From Salipiger bermudensis (GTDB taxonomy: Bacteria; Pseudomonadota; Alphaproteobacteria; Rhodobacterales; Rhodobacteraceae), in NCBI RefSeq assembly GCF_019801965.1, contig NZ_JAHVIA010000001.1:124001-188000 (forward strand): 64,000 nucleotides of DNA, in the 5' to 3' direction. Both the position numbers and the translations under genes were made by a program. The notes below the pieces were generated by a model. It saw only the letters and a program-made list of their open reading frames with translations, had not been told where the DNA came from and made no database searches. Shown here one piece after another: positions 54,974-63,777 of this stretch (its first letter is position 1; every line of letters starts with the position of its first letter).

Positions 54974-55416
54974 GTGGCTCCCCATCTGCTCTTCAGCTTG
55001 TCGGTGATCTGGTCTCGGGTCTGGCGATAGGCGTTGAGCTTCATCTCGCGGGTCTCGCCCAGCCCGGTCGGATCCATGACCGGCCAGTATTCGACGGTCA
55101 GGTGGTAATATCGCGTGAGATCGAGCGCGGCGCGCTGCGAGGCCGGCGACATGGCGACGATCAGGTCGAAGCCCGACAGCGCCTCGCCTATCTCCTCAAG
55201 CTCCTCGAAGCTGCGCGAGCGGTGCTTGTCGAGCTCGACGCCGATCTCGCGGCAGACCGCGATGGCGAAGCCATCGATGTCGAGATCGTTCACCACGCCC
55301 ACCGATTGCACGTAGGTGTCGAAGCCGTAGAGCTTCTTCATGATCCCTTCGGCCATGGGCGAGCGCACTGCGTTGTGATCGCAGCAGAACAGCACCGATT
55401 GCGGCAGTCCGGCCAA
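54970..55416 (-). CDS. Low-molecular-weight phosphotyrosine phosphatase-like protein
   Basis: 148 aa from TTG 55416. The start is uncertain because the GGAGG before it is only 1 nt away; an internal GTG is possible. The signature C-x5-R is C12-DHNAV-R18-S, in FCCDHNAVRSPMAEG. A DPTGLGETREMKL region follows. The family covers LMW-PTPs and arsenate reductases of the same fold. It is 3 nt after UPF0262. Confidence 0.87.
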   Translation of the reverse strand: MAGLPQSVLFCCDHNAVRSPMAEGIMKKLYGFDTYVQSVGVVNDLDIDGFAIAVCREIGVELDKHRSRSFEELEEIGEALSGFDLIVAMSPASQRAALDLTRYYHLTVEYWPVMDPTGLGETREMKLNAYRQTRDQITDKLKSRWGAT

Positions 55417-55419
55417 GCC

Positions 55420-55899
55420 TCAGCCTCCGAAATGCAGCACGCAGATGAGGGTGAAGAGCCGGCGCGCGGTGTCGTCATCGACCTCGGCCTTGCCCTCGAG
55501 CCGCTCCTGCAGGATGCGCGCGCCCTCGTTGTGAATGCCGCGGCGGGCCATGTCGATGGTCTCGATCTGGCTCGGAGCCGCCGTCTTCACGGCGTCGAAA
55601 TAGCTTTTGCAGATCTGGAAATAGTCTTTCACCACCTGCCGGAACGGCGACAGCGAGAGGTGGAACTCCGCCGCCTTCTCGTCGGCCTCGGTGGCGATGT
55701 CGAAGACCAGCCGCTTCTCGCGGATCGCGAGGCCCAGCTTGTAGGGCCCGGCGGGCACCTCGCGGCCGTCGCGCGCGGGCAGCGTGAAGGAGTTCTCCTC
55801 CATGAGGTCGAACATGGCGACGCGGCGCTCCTGCTCGATCTCCGGCGTCGGCGGCGGCAGGTTGGCGTCGTCAAGATCGATCTGCGAGATGTGGCTCAT
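55420..55899 (-). CDS. UPF0262 family protein
   Basis: 159 aa from ATG 55899 (AGGA 8 nt upstream). Family features are ERRVAMFDLMEENSFTL, GPYKLGLAIREKRLVFDI, FRQVVKDYFQICKSYFDAVKTA and DMARRGIHNEGARILQERL. The family is restricted to alphaproteobacteria and always linked to hisD. Function unknown. Confidence 0.9.
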   Translation of the reverse strand: MSHISQIDLDDANLPPPTPEIEQERRVAMFDLMEENSFTLPARDGREVPAGPYKLGLAIREKRLVFDIATEADEKAAEFHLSLSPFRQVVKDYFQICKSYFDAVKTAAPSQIETIDMARRGIHNEGARILQERLEGKAEVDDDTARRLFTLICVLHFGG

Positions 55900-55988
55900 G
55901 AGCACTGTCCTTCACCGGGCCCGAAAGGCTTAGCGCGGCCGCGATCCCACTGCAATGCGCCAGAAGCGCCGCAGCGCGCCGGCCGCGC

Positions 55989-57290
55989 TCAGTCGTTCAT
56001 CTTGCGCAGCCGCGCGGTCACGCTGAGCCCGTGGGCCTGAAGGCTCTCCGAGTTGGCCAGAATCTCGGCGGCGGGGCCGATGGCGCGCAGCGCCTGCGGC
56101 GACATCTGCGCCAGCGTGGTGCGCTTGAGAAAATCCAGCGCCGAGAGCCCTGAGGAGAACCGCGCCGAGCGCGCCGTGGGCAGGACGTGGTTCGGGCCGC
56201 CGACATAGTCGCCGATGGCCTCGGGCGTCCACTGGCCGAGGAAGATCGCGCCGGCGTGGCGGATCTTTTCCGACAGCGCCAGCGGGTCGGCGACGCAGAG
56301 TTCGAGGTGCTCGGGCGCCACCCGGTCGGAGAGCGCCACCGCCTCGTCGAGATCGCGCGCCACGATGATGGCTCCGAAATCGCGCCAGCTGGCACCGGCG
56401 ATGGCGCCGCGCTCGAGCACCTCGATCTGGCGCTCGACCTCGGCGGCGACCGCCTGCCCGAAGGCGGCGTCGGTGGTGACGAGGATCGACTGGGCGCTCT
56501 CGTCGTGCTCGGCCTGGCTCATCAGGTCGAGAGCGATGAACTCGGCATCGTTCTCGGCATCGGCGATGACGAGGATCTCGGAGGGGCCGGCGATCATGTC
56601 GATGCCGACCTTGCCGAAGACCCGGCGCTTGGCGGCGGCGACGAACGCGTTGCCCGGGCCGGTGATCTTGTCGACCGGCGCCACGGTCTCGGTGCCGTAG
56701 GCCAGAGCCGCGATCGCCTGCGCGCCGCCGAGGCGGTAGATCTCGTCGACGCCTGCGATGCGCGCGGCCAGCAGCACCAGCGGGTTCACCACGCCGTCGG
56801 GCGTCGGCACGGTGATGCAGAGCCGCTCGACGCCCGCGACCTTGGCCGGGATGGCGTTCATAAGAACCGAGGACGGATAGCTGGCAAGCCCGCCCGGCAC
56901 GTAGAGCCCGGCGGCGGCCACCGGTGTCCAGCGCCAGCCGAGGGTGGCGCCGTCGGGATCGGTCCAGAGCGCGTCTTCCGGCATCTGGCGCACGTGGTAG
57001 GCGCGGATCCGTTCGGCTGCCTTTTCCAGAGCGGCGCGTTCATCGTCGGGAACGCGGGCGCATTCCGCCTCGATCTCCTCCGGGGTGAAAGCCAGCCGCT
57101 CGGGCGTCAGCTCGAGCCGGTCGAATTTCGCGGTGTAGTCGATCAGCGCGGCATCGCCGCGCGCCCGCACCTCGGCGATGATCGCCGCGACCGTGTCGTC
57201 GACATCGGGGCTGTCCTCGCGCTTGGCCGTCAGCAGGCGGGAGAACTCGATCTCGAAATCCGGGTCTGTGGTGTCGAGGAAAACGGGCAT
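55989..57290 (-). CDS. hisD: Histidinol dehydrogenase
   Basis: 433 aa. It makes histidine from histidinol in two oxidations using NAD+ and zinc. GGAQAIAALAYGTETVAPVDKITGPGNAFVAAAKR and AGPSEILVIAD are family signatures; zinc ligands lie in the QAEHDE and APEHLEL stretches. It is the first gene of the long operon. Confidence 0.97.
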   Translation of the reverse strand: MPVFLDTTDPDFEIEFSRLLTAKREDSPDVDDTVAAIIAEVRARGDAALIDYTAKFDRLELTPERLAFTPEEIEAECARVPDDERAALEKAAERIRAYHVRQMPEDALWTDPDGATLGWRWTPVAAAGLYVPGGLASYPSSVLMNAIPAKVAGVERLCITVPTPDGVVNPLVLLAARIAGVDEIYRLGGAQAIAALAYGTETVAPVDKITGPGNAFVAAAKRRVFGKVGIDMIAGPSEILVIADAENDAEFIALDLMSQAEHDESAQSILVTTDAAFGQAVAAEVERQIEVLERGAIAGASWRDFGAIIVARDLDEAVALSDRVAPEHLELCVADPLALSEKIRHAGAIFLGQWTPEAIGDYVGGPNHVLPTARSARFSSGLSALDFLKRTTLAQMSPQALRAIGPAAEILANSESLQAHGLSVTARLRKMND

Positions 57291-57442
57291 GGCGCGGTCC
57301 TTTTCGCTGTCCTGCGCCTCTTACCCGCTGCCCGCCCCCGCCTCAAGCGCCTGCCGCCTTGATCCCGGTCAAGGCCCTGCAAGGACGCGCGCGCTAACAT
57401 TCGAAAGACGGGGAGTGTGTCACTTTGGGGAGGAGGAAACCC

Positions 57443-57841
57443 ATGAAGACCCTTGCAACAATCGCCGGCGTGCTGGCGCTTGCACTGCCGTTCACGGCGT
57501 CTGCGGACGAGGCCGGCGAGATCGAATACATGAACCACTGCGCCGCCTGTCACGGCGAGAGCGGCATGGGCGACGGGCCATTGGCCGAGCTGATGACCGT
57601 ACCGGTGCCCGACCTGACGCAGGTCTCGGCGCAGAATGACGGCGTGTTCCCGCTGCTCGACATGATCCAGGTGGTCGACGGGCGCACCGGCATCCGTGGC
57701 CACGGCTACCCGATGCCGGTCTGGGGCAAGCGCTTCAAGAGCGAGATCGAGGGCGACATCGGCGCCTATGCCAGCGAGATCGTGGTGCGCGGACGCATCC
57801 TGTCGCTGGCCTATTACCTCGAGTCGATCCAGGCCGAGTGA
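57443..57841 (+). CDS. Small c-type cytochrome, exported
   Basis: 132 aa from ATG 57443 (GGAGGAGGA upstream). A signal peptide ends near residue 22. The heme site is C33-AA-C36-H37 (NHCAACHGESGMGDG), and the Met in GYPMPVWG is a likely axial ligand. It is on the plus strand between DUF2948/murA (-) and hisD (-), so it interrupts an otherwise same-direction block. Electron partner unknown. Confidence 0.92.
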   Translation: MKTLATIAGVLALALPFTASADEAGEIEYMNHCAACHGESGMGDGPLAELMTVPVPDLTQVSAQNDGVFPLLDMIQVVDGRTGIRGHGYPMPVWGKRFKSEIEGDIGAYASEIVVRGRILSLAYYLESIQAE

Positions 57842-57857
57842 TCGGCCCGGAGCCGTC

Positions 57858-58322
57858 TTACAGTTCGTGATCCGGCGTCTTGCCGGAGACGGCCTGGTAG
57901 GGGCGGGTGACGTCGCGCAGGCGAAGCTCGAGCGCTTCGACCTGCGCGCGCAGCGCACCGTCGCCGGCGAGGGTGAAGACCACGTGGCCCGCGCCCTCCT
58001 CGGTCGGCTCGAAGCTCACCGCCAGGATCGACAGCACCATCTCCGGATCGTCGCGCGAGACGCCCTGGCTCGAGACGCCGATGACGTTTTCGACCGCGAG
58101 CAGCGCACGCACCCGCTCGGGCGGTGAGACGTGCACGCCATCCTCGCGGCGCAGGCGGTTGACCAGCAGGGTCAGCCGCTGGTGCCGTTTCTGCCAGGCG
58201 ACATCGCCCACGGTCAGCACCGCGTCCTGCAGCAGCGCCGAGAGCACCTGCAGGTCCTCGGGGTCCATGGCGCCGAGGTTCAGCGGCGCACCGGCGGCGT
58301 CTTCAAAGCGTGCGTCTGTCAC
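57858..58322 (-). CDS. DUF2948 family protein
   Basis: 154 aa. It has the family pattern [41 protein letters not shown] and [31 protein letters not shown] (in pieces). It overlaps murA (ATGA at 58319-58322), so it is coupled to it. Function unknown. Confidence 0.88.
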   Translation of the reverse strand: MTDARFEDAAGAPLNLGAMDPEDLQVLSALLQDAVLTVGDVAWQKRHQRLTLLVNRLRREDGVHVSPPERVRALLAVENVIGVSSQGVSRDDPEMVLSILAVSFEPTEEGAGHVVFTLAGDGALRAQVEALELRLRDVTRPYQAVSGKTPDHEL

Positions 58323-59590
58323 TCGTTTCTCACCCGTTCAATCTTGGCGCCCACGCCCGAGAGCTTGCGCACCACGTGTTCATAGCCGCGGTCGAGATGG
58401 TAGACCCGGTTGACCACGGTTTCGCCCTCGGCGGCAAGCCCCGCGAGGATCAGCGAGACGCTGGCGCGCAGATCGGTGGCCATCACCGGCGCGCCCTTGA
58501 GCTTGTCGACCCCGGTGACCTTCGCGGTGCCGCCATGGACATCGATCTGCGCGCCCATGCGCATCAGCTCGGGCGCGTGCATGAAGCGATTCTCGAAGAT
58601 CTTCTCCTCGAGCACCGAGGTGCCCTCGGCGGTGCAGAGCAGCGCCATCATCTGCGCCTGCAGGTCGGTCGGGAAACCGGGGAACGGCTCGGTGGTGACG
58701 TCGACCGCGCGCACCCGGCCATTCTTGCGGCTGACCTTGAGCCCGGTGGGGGTTTCCTCGACCGAGATCCCCGCGGCATCGAGCGTCTCGCAGAAGCTCT
58801 GGACCAGCTCGATGGTGCCGCCGAGGCACTCGACCTCGCCGCCGGCAATGGCAGGCGCCAGCATGTAGGTGCCAAGCTCGATGCGGTCGGTGACCACGCG
58901 GTGGGTGGCGCCGCCAAGGGTCTCGACGCCCTGCACCTCGATGGTGCTGGTGCCCTCGCCCGAGATCTGCGCGCCCATCTTCTGCAGGCAGCGCGCGAGA
59001 TCGACGATCTCCGGCTCGCGCGCGGCGTTCTTGATCAGCGTGGTGCCCTTGGCCAGCGTCGCCGCCATCAGCGCATTCTCGGTCGCCCCGACCGAGACCA
59101 GCGGAAAATCGACGATCCCGCCCTTCAGGCCGCCCGCCGGCGCCTTGGCATGGACATAGCCCTCGCGCAGGTCGAGCTCCGCGCCCATCGCCTCGAGCGC
59201 GCGCAGGTGCAGGTCGACCGGGCGGGCGCCGATGGCGCAACCGCCGGGCAACGAGACCTCGGCATGGCCGTGCTTCGCGAGCAGCGGGCCCAGCACCAGA
59301 ATCGAGGCACGCATCTTGCGCACGATGTCATACTCGGCGCGGGTCGAGGTCAGCGCGTGGCTCGACAGCGCCAGCACCTGGCCCTCGTTGAGCGCCTGCA
59401 CCTCGGCGCCCAGCGACTGCAGCAGCGTCGTCATGGTGCGGATGTCGGAGAGGCGCGGCGCGTTGGTCAGCGTCAGCGGCTCGTCCGAGAGCAGCGTCGC
59501 CGGCATCAGCGTGAGACAGGCATTCTTCGCGCCCGCGATGGGGATCTGGCCGGACAGCGGCCCGTTCCCTGTGACGATGATCGAATCCAT
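58319..59590 (-). CDS. murA: UDP-N-acetylglucosamine 1-carboxyvinyltransferase
   Basis: 423 aa. Lys22 (AGAKNACL) and Cys118 ([15 protein letters not shown]) are the catalytic residues. The Cys is the target of fosfomycin. It makes the first committed step of peptidoglycan synthesis in the cytoplasm. A 52-codon gene ends 3 nt upstream. Confidence 0.98.
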   Translation of the reverse strand: MDSIIVTGNGPLSGQIPIAGAKNACLTLMPATLLSDEPLTLTNAPRLSDIRTMTTLLQSLGAEVQALNEGQVLALSSHALTSTRAEYDIVRKMRASILVLGPLLAKHGHAEVSLPGGCAIGARPVDLHLRALEAMGAELDLREGYVHAKAPAGGLKGGIVDFPLVSVGATENALMAATLAKGTTLIKNAAREPEIVDLARCLQKMGAQISGEGTSTIEVQGVETLGGATHRVVTDRIELGTYMLAPAIAGGEVECLGGTIELVQSFCETLDAAGISVEETPTGLKVSRKNGRVRAVDVTTEPFPGFPTDLQAQMMALLCTAEGTSVLEEKIFENRFMHAPELMRMGAQIDVHGGTAKVTGVDKLKGAPVMATDLRASVSLILAGLAAEGETVVNRVYHLDRGYEHVVRKLSGVGAKIERVRNE

Positions 59591-59593
59591 GTC

Positions 59594-59752
59594 CTACGTG
59601 TCCTTTTCACTGCTCTGGTCGCGCGCGGTGCTCTCCGCGCTGCGGGCCTTGGCCTGCTGTTTTCGCCGGGCGAGATTCGCCTTCAGCGCCGCTTTCAGCC
59701 GCGCATCACGCTCTTCTGCCTTGGTTTTAGTGCTGCCTGTCTTGCGCTCCAT
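59594..59752 (-). CDS. 52-aa basic small protein upstream of murA
   Basis: A start ATG at 59752 and a TAG stop at 59594 give 52 residues: MERKTGSTKTKAEERDARLK, then AALKANLARRKQQAKARSA and ESTARDQSSEKDT. It is helical, basic and Ala/Lys/Arg-rich, ends 3 nt before the murA ATG and has AAAGAAG 5 nt upstream. Similar short KANLARRK-type proteins are known to me from this group. No function. Confidence 0.78.
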   Translation of the reverse strand: MERKTGSTKTKAEERDARLKAALKANLARRKQQAKARSAESTARDQSSEKDT

Positions 59753-59795
59753 GACACTTCTTTAAAGCAGGGGCAAAAAAGCGTCCAGATTGCGC

Positions 59796-59824
59796 TTGCG
59801 CCCGTCTGAAATTGCCTTTAGAGA
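59796..59824 (+). promoter_or_regulatory. Promoter of tRNA-Thr
   Basis: TTGCGC (59796-59801), 17-nt spacer, TAGAGA (59819-59824), 28 nt before the tRNA 5' end. Confidence 0.45.
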
Positions 59825-59852
59825 CGCCGCCACGCCACCAAGGCGCACCGGC

Positions 59853-59927
<75 letters not shown>

Positions 59928-60057
59928 CTCTTCCCAAACAATATCAAAGAGTTGGAAACCAGCGCCCGTGCTGCACCGTTTGCGCGTGTTTCTTAACAGA
60001 GCATAAACGAAACTGCCCGATCCTGCGCATCCAGTGGTTTGGACGCGAGTGGATGGA

Positions 60058-60954
60058 ATGTCATTTTATGTCTGGCTCGATCGGGCCTTCCCTAGGAGTT
60101 TTCCAGTCAAGGTTTTCGCCGTCGCCTTCCTCGGCACGCACGTCCCGCTGATCGCCGTGGTGCTCTATGCACTGATCCAGACCGGCGGCATCGCGGCCCA
60201 TCTCGACGTGCTTGCCCTGCTGCTCGCCGCGACCCTGACAGGCTGCGGCGGGACACTTGCCGGCCTCTGGGCCCTGCTCGCGCCGGTGCGCCGAATGAAC
60301 GGCGCCATCGAATCGCTCGAACGCGGCGATTCGATCCCGCCCCTGCCCGATCGCCATCGCGACGAGGTCGGCGCGCTCATGCGACTCACCAACCTGATGG
60401 CCGACAGCATGCTGAGACGCCAGCAACAGGCGCAGACCGCGGCGCAGACAGACCCGCTGACCGGGCTGCCCAACCGGCGAGGATTCGATGCGCGCGTGCC
60501 CCGGCAGGCGCCCGGGGCCATCCTATTTCTGGACCTCGATCATTTCAAAAAGGTGAACGACACCTATGGTCATGCCATCGGCGACGATGTTCTGTGCCAG
60601 GCCGCGAAGGTGATCTCTGGCGAGCTGCGGCGCGACGATGTGGTGGCACGATTCGGCGGCGAGGAATTCGTGATCTGGCTCCCCGGTGCCACGCGAGACG
60701 CCGCGTGGAACGCGGGCGAACGCCTGCGCCTGGCCATCGCCGGCAGCGTCCGGGTGGCCGAGCAGCCCGTGACGGCCTCAATCGGACTGGCCCTCTGCGA
60801 CGCCGAGGATCGGCGCGAGGCGGTCATTGCCCGCGCCGACGCTGCGCTCTACGCCGCCAAGAACGGCGGCCGAAATCGGGTCGTCGAACGCTGCGAGAAG
60901 GCGGACGGGGAGCCCTTCGCCTTCGCTCACGATCGGGTGTTGCGGGCAGTCTGA
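60058..60954 (+). CDS. Membrane diguanylate cyclase (GGDEF)
   Basis: 298 aa from ATG 60058. Two membrane helices lie at about 18-41 and 49-75, then a HAMP-like linker (80-120). The GGDEF domain starts at TDPLTGLPNRRGFDAR; GGEEF is at residues 200-204 and the inhibitory I-site RRDD is at 191-194, so it should make cyclic di-GMP with feedback control. It is 130 nt after tRNA-Thr. The upstream GTG at 60034 is less likely. Confidence 0.92.
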   Translation: MSFYVWLDRAFPRSFPVKVFAVAFLGTHVPLIAVVLYALIQTGGIAAHLDVLALLLAATLTGCGGTLAGLWALLAPVRRMNGAIESLERGDSIPPLPDRHRDEVGALMRLTNLMADSMLRRQQQAQTAAQTDPLTGLPNRRGFDARVPRQAPGAILFLDLDHFKKVNDTYGHAIGDDVLCQAAKVISGELRRDDVVARFGGEEFVIWLPGATRDAAWNAGERLRLAIAGSVRVAEQPVTASIGLALCDAEDRREAVIARADAALYAAKNGGRNRVVERCEKADGEPFAFAHDRVLRAV

Positions 60955-60969
60955 CCGCCCTGCCCCGGC

Positions 60970-63012
60970 TCAAACCGTGCGCAGCAGGCGCAGCGCGTCG
61001 TAGATCGCCGCGTGGGTGTTGCGGGCAGAGACCGCGTCACCGATGCGGAAGAGCTGGTAGCCCCCCTCCGGATTGCGGCGGATCTCCTGCGGGCGCAGCG
61101 CGATCAGCGCCTCGTAATCCACCTCGCCGAGATTCAGCGAGCCAGGGCGGAGCTCGAAATAGAGATCGTCGAGCGGCCGCGTGCCGCGATTGACCACAAC
61201 CTGATCGACCCGCCGCTCCGCCGTCGCGGTGCTGAAATCGCTGCCCAGCGTGGCGACAAGCTGATTGCCCTCGCGCCGCACGGCGTCGAGCCGCCGTGTC
61301 ACGGTGAAGCGCACGTCGCGCCCCTGCAGCGCCCGCATCGCCGGGGTCAGCGACATCGACATGACCTCGCTCGAAATGTTGCGGTCGCGGGTGACGATCT
61401 CGACCGACGCGCCCGCCTCCGAGAGCAGCTCTGCCGCCTGCAGCGCGGCGAAATCGCCGGCATCATCCCAGATCAATGCGTTGCTGCCCGGCTGCGCATC
61501 GCCCGAGAGGATGTCCCAGGCCGACACCACCAGCCCATCGCCACTCTCGAGCCCCTCCGCGTGGGGCAGCCCGCCGGTGGCGATGATCGCCATGTCGGGG
61601 GCCTCCTCCAGCACCGTCTCGGCCTCGGCGAAGCTGTTGAACCGGAAGCGCACCCCCATGCGCTCGCACTCGGCGAAGCGCCAGTCGATCAACGACATCA
61701 TCTCGGCCCGTCGTGGCGTGCGCGCGGTGAGACGCACCTGCCCGCCGGGATCGCTCGCCGCCTCGAACACCACCACCTCGTGGCCGCGCAGCGCCGCCAC
61801 CCGCGCCGCCTCGAGCCCGGCCGGCCCTGCCCCCACGATCACCACCTTTCGGCGCGTCGCAGCGGGTGCGATCTCGTGCGGCATCTCGAGTTCGCGCCCG
61901 GTCGAGGGGTTGTGCAGGCAAAGCGCGCCGCCGCCCATGTAGATGCGGTCCAGGCAGTAATTGGCGCCGACGCAGGGCCGGATACGGTCTTCCTCGCCGC
62001 GCAGGATCTTGGCGACGATATGCGGATCGGCCATGTGGGCGCGGGTCATGCCGACCATGTCGAGCTTGCCGCTGGCGATGGCGTGACGCGCGGTGGCGAC
62101 ATCCTGGATCTTGGCGGCGTGGAAGGTGGGCAGCGCGGTCTCGGCGCGGATCTCGCCGGCGAAGTCGAGATGCGGCGCGCTGCGCATGCCCTGCACCGGG
62201 ATGACATCGGTCAGCGCCGCGTCGGTGTCGATGCGGCCACGGATCACGTTGAGGAAATCAACAAGCCCGCTGGCCTTGAGCCTGCGGGTGATCTCGAAGC
62301 CCTCATCTTGCGTGATCCCTCCCTTGGCGCATTCATCCGCCGAGTAGCGGATGCCGACGATGAACTCCTCGCCGACGCGCTTGCGGATCGCCCCCAGCAC
62401 CTCCATGGCAAAGCGCATCCGGTTCTCCAGCGTGCCGCCCCAGGGGGCGTCGAGCTCGTTGACCAGCGGGGTCCAGAACTGGTCCATCAGGTGGCCGTAG
62501 GATTCGATCTCGATGCCGTCGAGCCCCGCCGCCTGCATGCGCTCGGCGGCATCGGCGTAATCCGCGATCAGCCGGGCGATGTCCCAGTCCTCGACCTTTT
62601 TCGGAAAGGCCCGGTGCGCCACCTCGCGCTCGTGCCCGGCGGAGAGCGAGGGCAGCCAGTCCCCCTTGTCCCAGCGGGTGCGGCGGCCGAGGTGCGTGAG
62701 CTGGATCATCACCGCGCAGCCATGATCGTGGCACTCGTCGGTGAGCTCGCGCATCCAGCCGACGACCTCGTCCTTCCAGGCAAGGATGTTGTTGAAGGCC
62801 GGCGGGCTGTCGCGCGAGACGCTGGCGGAGCCCGCGGTCATGGTAAGGCCGATCCCGGCCCGCGCGCGCTCGGCATGGTAGGCGCGGTAGCGCGCCTTGG
62901 GCATGCCGTCCTCGGCATAGGCGGGCTCGTGCGAGGACAGCATCAGCCGGTTCTTCAGCGTGAGATGCTTGAGCTGGAAGGGTTGCAGCAGCGGATCGGA
63001 GGTTGGGGACAT
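60970..63012 (-). CDS. FMN/FAD Fe-S oxidoreductase, N-methylproline/dimethylglycine demethylase-like
   Basis: 680 aa from ATG 63012 (GGGAG 7 nt upstream). The N-terminal ~370 residues are an OYE-type TIM barrel with TSHEP-like SSHEPAYAEDGMPKARYRAYHAERA and IQLTHLGRRT. Then comes the Fe-S region with C347, C353 and C365; the position of the TMADH second Cys is Ala350. The C-terminal half has an FAD/NAD(P)-Rossmann motif VVIVGAGPAGLEAARVA (about 390-406). It resembles demethylases of betaine, methylproline and dimethylglycine breakdown; the substrate is inferred. Divergent from a TetR regulator with direct repeats between. Confidence 0.9.
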   Translation of the reverse strand: MSPTSDPLLQPFQLKHLTLKNRLMLSSHEPAYAEDGMPKARYRAYHAERARAGIGLTMTAGSASVSRDSPPAFNNILAWKDEVVGWMRELTDECHDHGCAVMIQLTHLGRRTRWDKGDWLPSLSAGHEREVAHRAFPKKVEDWDIARLIADYADAAERMQAAGLDGIEIESYGHLMDQFWTPLVNELDAPWGGTLENRMRFAMEVLGAIRKRVGEEFIVGIRYSADECAKGGITQDEGFEITRRLKASGLVDFLNVIRGRIDTDAALTDVIPVQGMRSAPHLDFAGEIRAETALPTFHAAKIQDVATARHAIASGKLDMVGMTRAHMADPHIVAKILRGEEDRIRPCVGANYCLDRIYMGGGALCLHNPSTGRELEMPHEIAPAATRRKVVIVGAGPAGLEAARVAALRGHEVVVFEAASDPGGQVRLTARTPRRAEMMSLIDWRFAECERMGVRFRFNSFAEAETVLEEAPDMAIIATGGLPHAEGLESGDGLVVSAWDILSGDAQPGSNALIWDDAGDFAALQAAELLSEAGASVEIVTRDRNISSEVMSMSLTPAMRALQGRDVRFTVTRRLDAVRREGNQLVATLGSDFSTATAERRVDQVVVNRGTRPLDDLYFELRPGSLNLGEVDYEALIALRPQEIRRNPEGGYQLFRIGDAVSARNTHAAIYDALRLLRTV

Positions 63013-63054
63013 GGGCGCTCTCCCTGTTGGCTGGGACGAACGCTGCGCCAAAAT

Positions 63055-63090
63055 GTTCACACCTGTCAAGTTTGAGTTCACCCCTGTCCA
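63055..63090. promoter_or_regulatory. Two direct repeats in the demethylase-tetR intergenic region
   Basis: GTTCACACCTGTCAA (63055-63069) and GTTCACCCCTGTCCA (63076-63090) match at 13 of 15 positions with a 21-nt period (two helical turns). They are 42 nt from each of the two start codons, a likely operator for the TetR protein. Confidence 0.6.
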
Positions 63091-63132
63091 TTTTTCATTG
63101 TGAGCCGCGTTGTCGGCGGCTAGGTTTGCGGC

Positions 63133-63777
63133 ATGAGCAATGAAGCGATGGATGGCGAGAAACCCGCCGGCTGGCGCGGCTCGCGCGAGCTTTGGCTCGA
63201 CGCGGCCAAGGAAGCGTTTGTCGAGGGCGGGCTCGAGGCGGTGAAGATCCAGCCTCTGGGCGCGCGGCTGAACCTTTCGCGCACCAGCTTCTACTGGTTC
63301 TTCAAGGACCGGAAGGCGCTGCTCGCGGCGCTGCTCGAGCATTGGGAGGCACGCAACACTGGCGCCATCCAGGCCAGCTGCGCGGCCTATTCCGAGACCC
63401 TGCCCGAGGCGGTGCTGTCGCTGATCGCGGTGTTCCTCGACCCGCGCGCCTTCGAGCCGCGCTTCGATTTCGCGGTGCGCGGCTGGGCGCATGCGGATGA
63501 GGCGGTCGCGGCCCGGGTGCATGCCGCCGACGAGGCACGGCTGACGGCGATCCGGCAGATGTTTGCCCGCTTCGGGCTCGCCGCGTCGGAGGCGGATGTG
63601 CGGGCGCGGACAGTCTACCTGACGCAGATGGGCTATGTCTCGATGCAGGTCCAGGAGACGCTGGACGTGCGGCTGGCGCGGATCGAGGACTACGTCGCGA
63701 TCTTCTCAGGCCAGCGCGCCGCGCCGCGCGAGCTGGCGCGGTTCCGGGCGCGTTTTGAACTCGTTTCTGAAGCCTGA
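63133..63777 (+). CDS. TetR/AcrR family transcriptional regulator
   Basis: 214 aa. The N-terminal helix-turn-helix reads RELWLDAAKEAFVEGGLEAVKIQPLGARLNLSRTSFYWFFKDRKALLAALL (in pieces). The C-terminal half is a helical ligand/dimerisation domain. It is divergent from the demethylase gene and probably regulates it, with the substrate or its product as the likely effector. That is inference from layout. Confidence 0.92.
   Translation: MSNEAMDGEKPAGWRGSRELWLDAAKEAFVEGGLEAVKIQPLGARLNLSRTSFYWFFKDRKALLAALLEHWEARNTGAIQASCAAYSETLPEAVLSLIAVFLDPRAFEPRFDFAVRGWAHADEAVAARVHAADEARLTAIRQMFARFGLAASEADVRARTVYLTQMGYVSMQVQETLDVRLARIEDYVAIFSGQRAAPRELARFRARFELVSEA

Noticed and set aside
59232-59765. Plus-strand open frame of 177 codons over murA and the 52-codon gene
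   Set aside because: Shadow on the opposite strand; the minus-strand genes account for the sequence.
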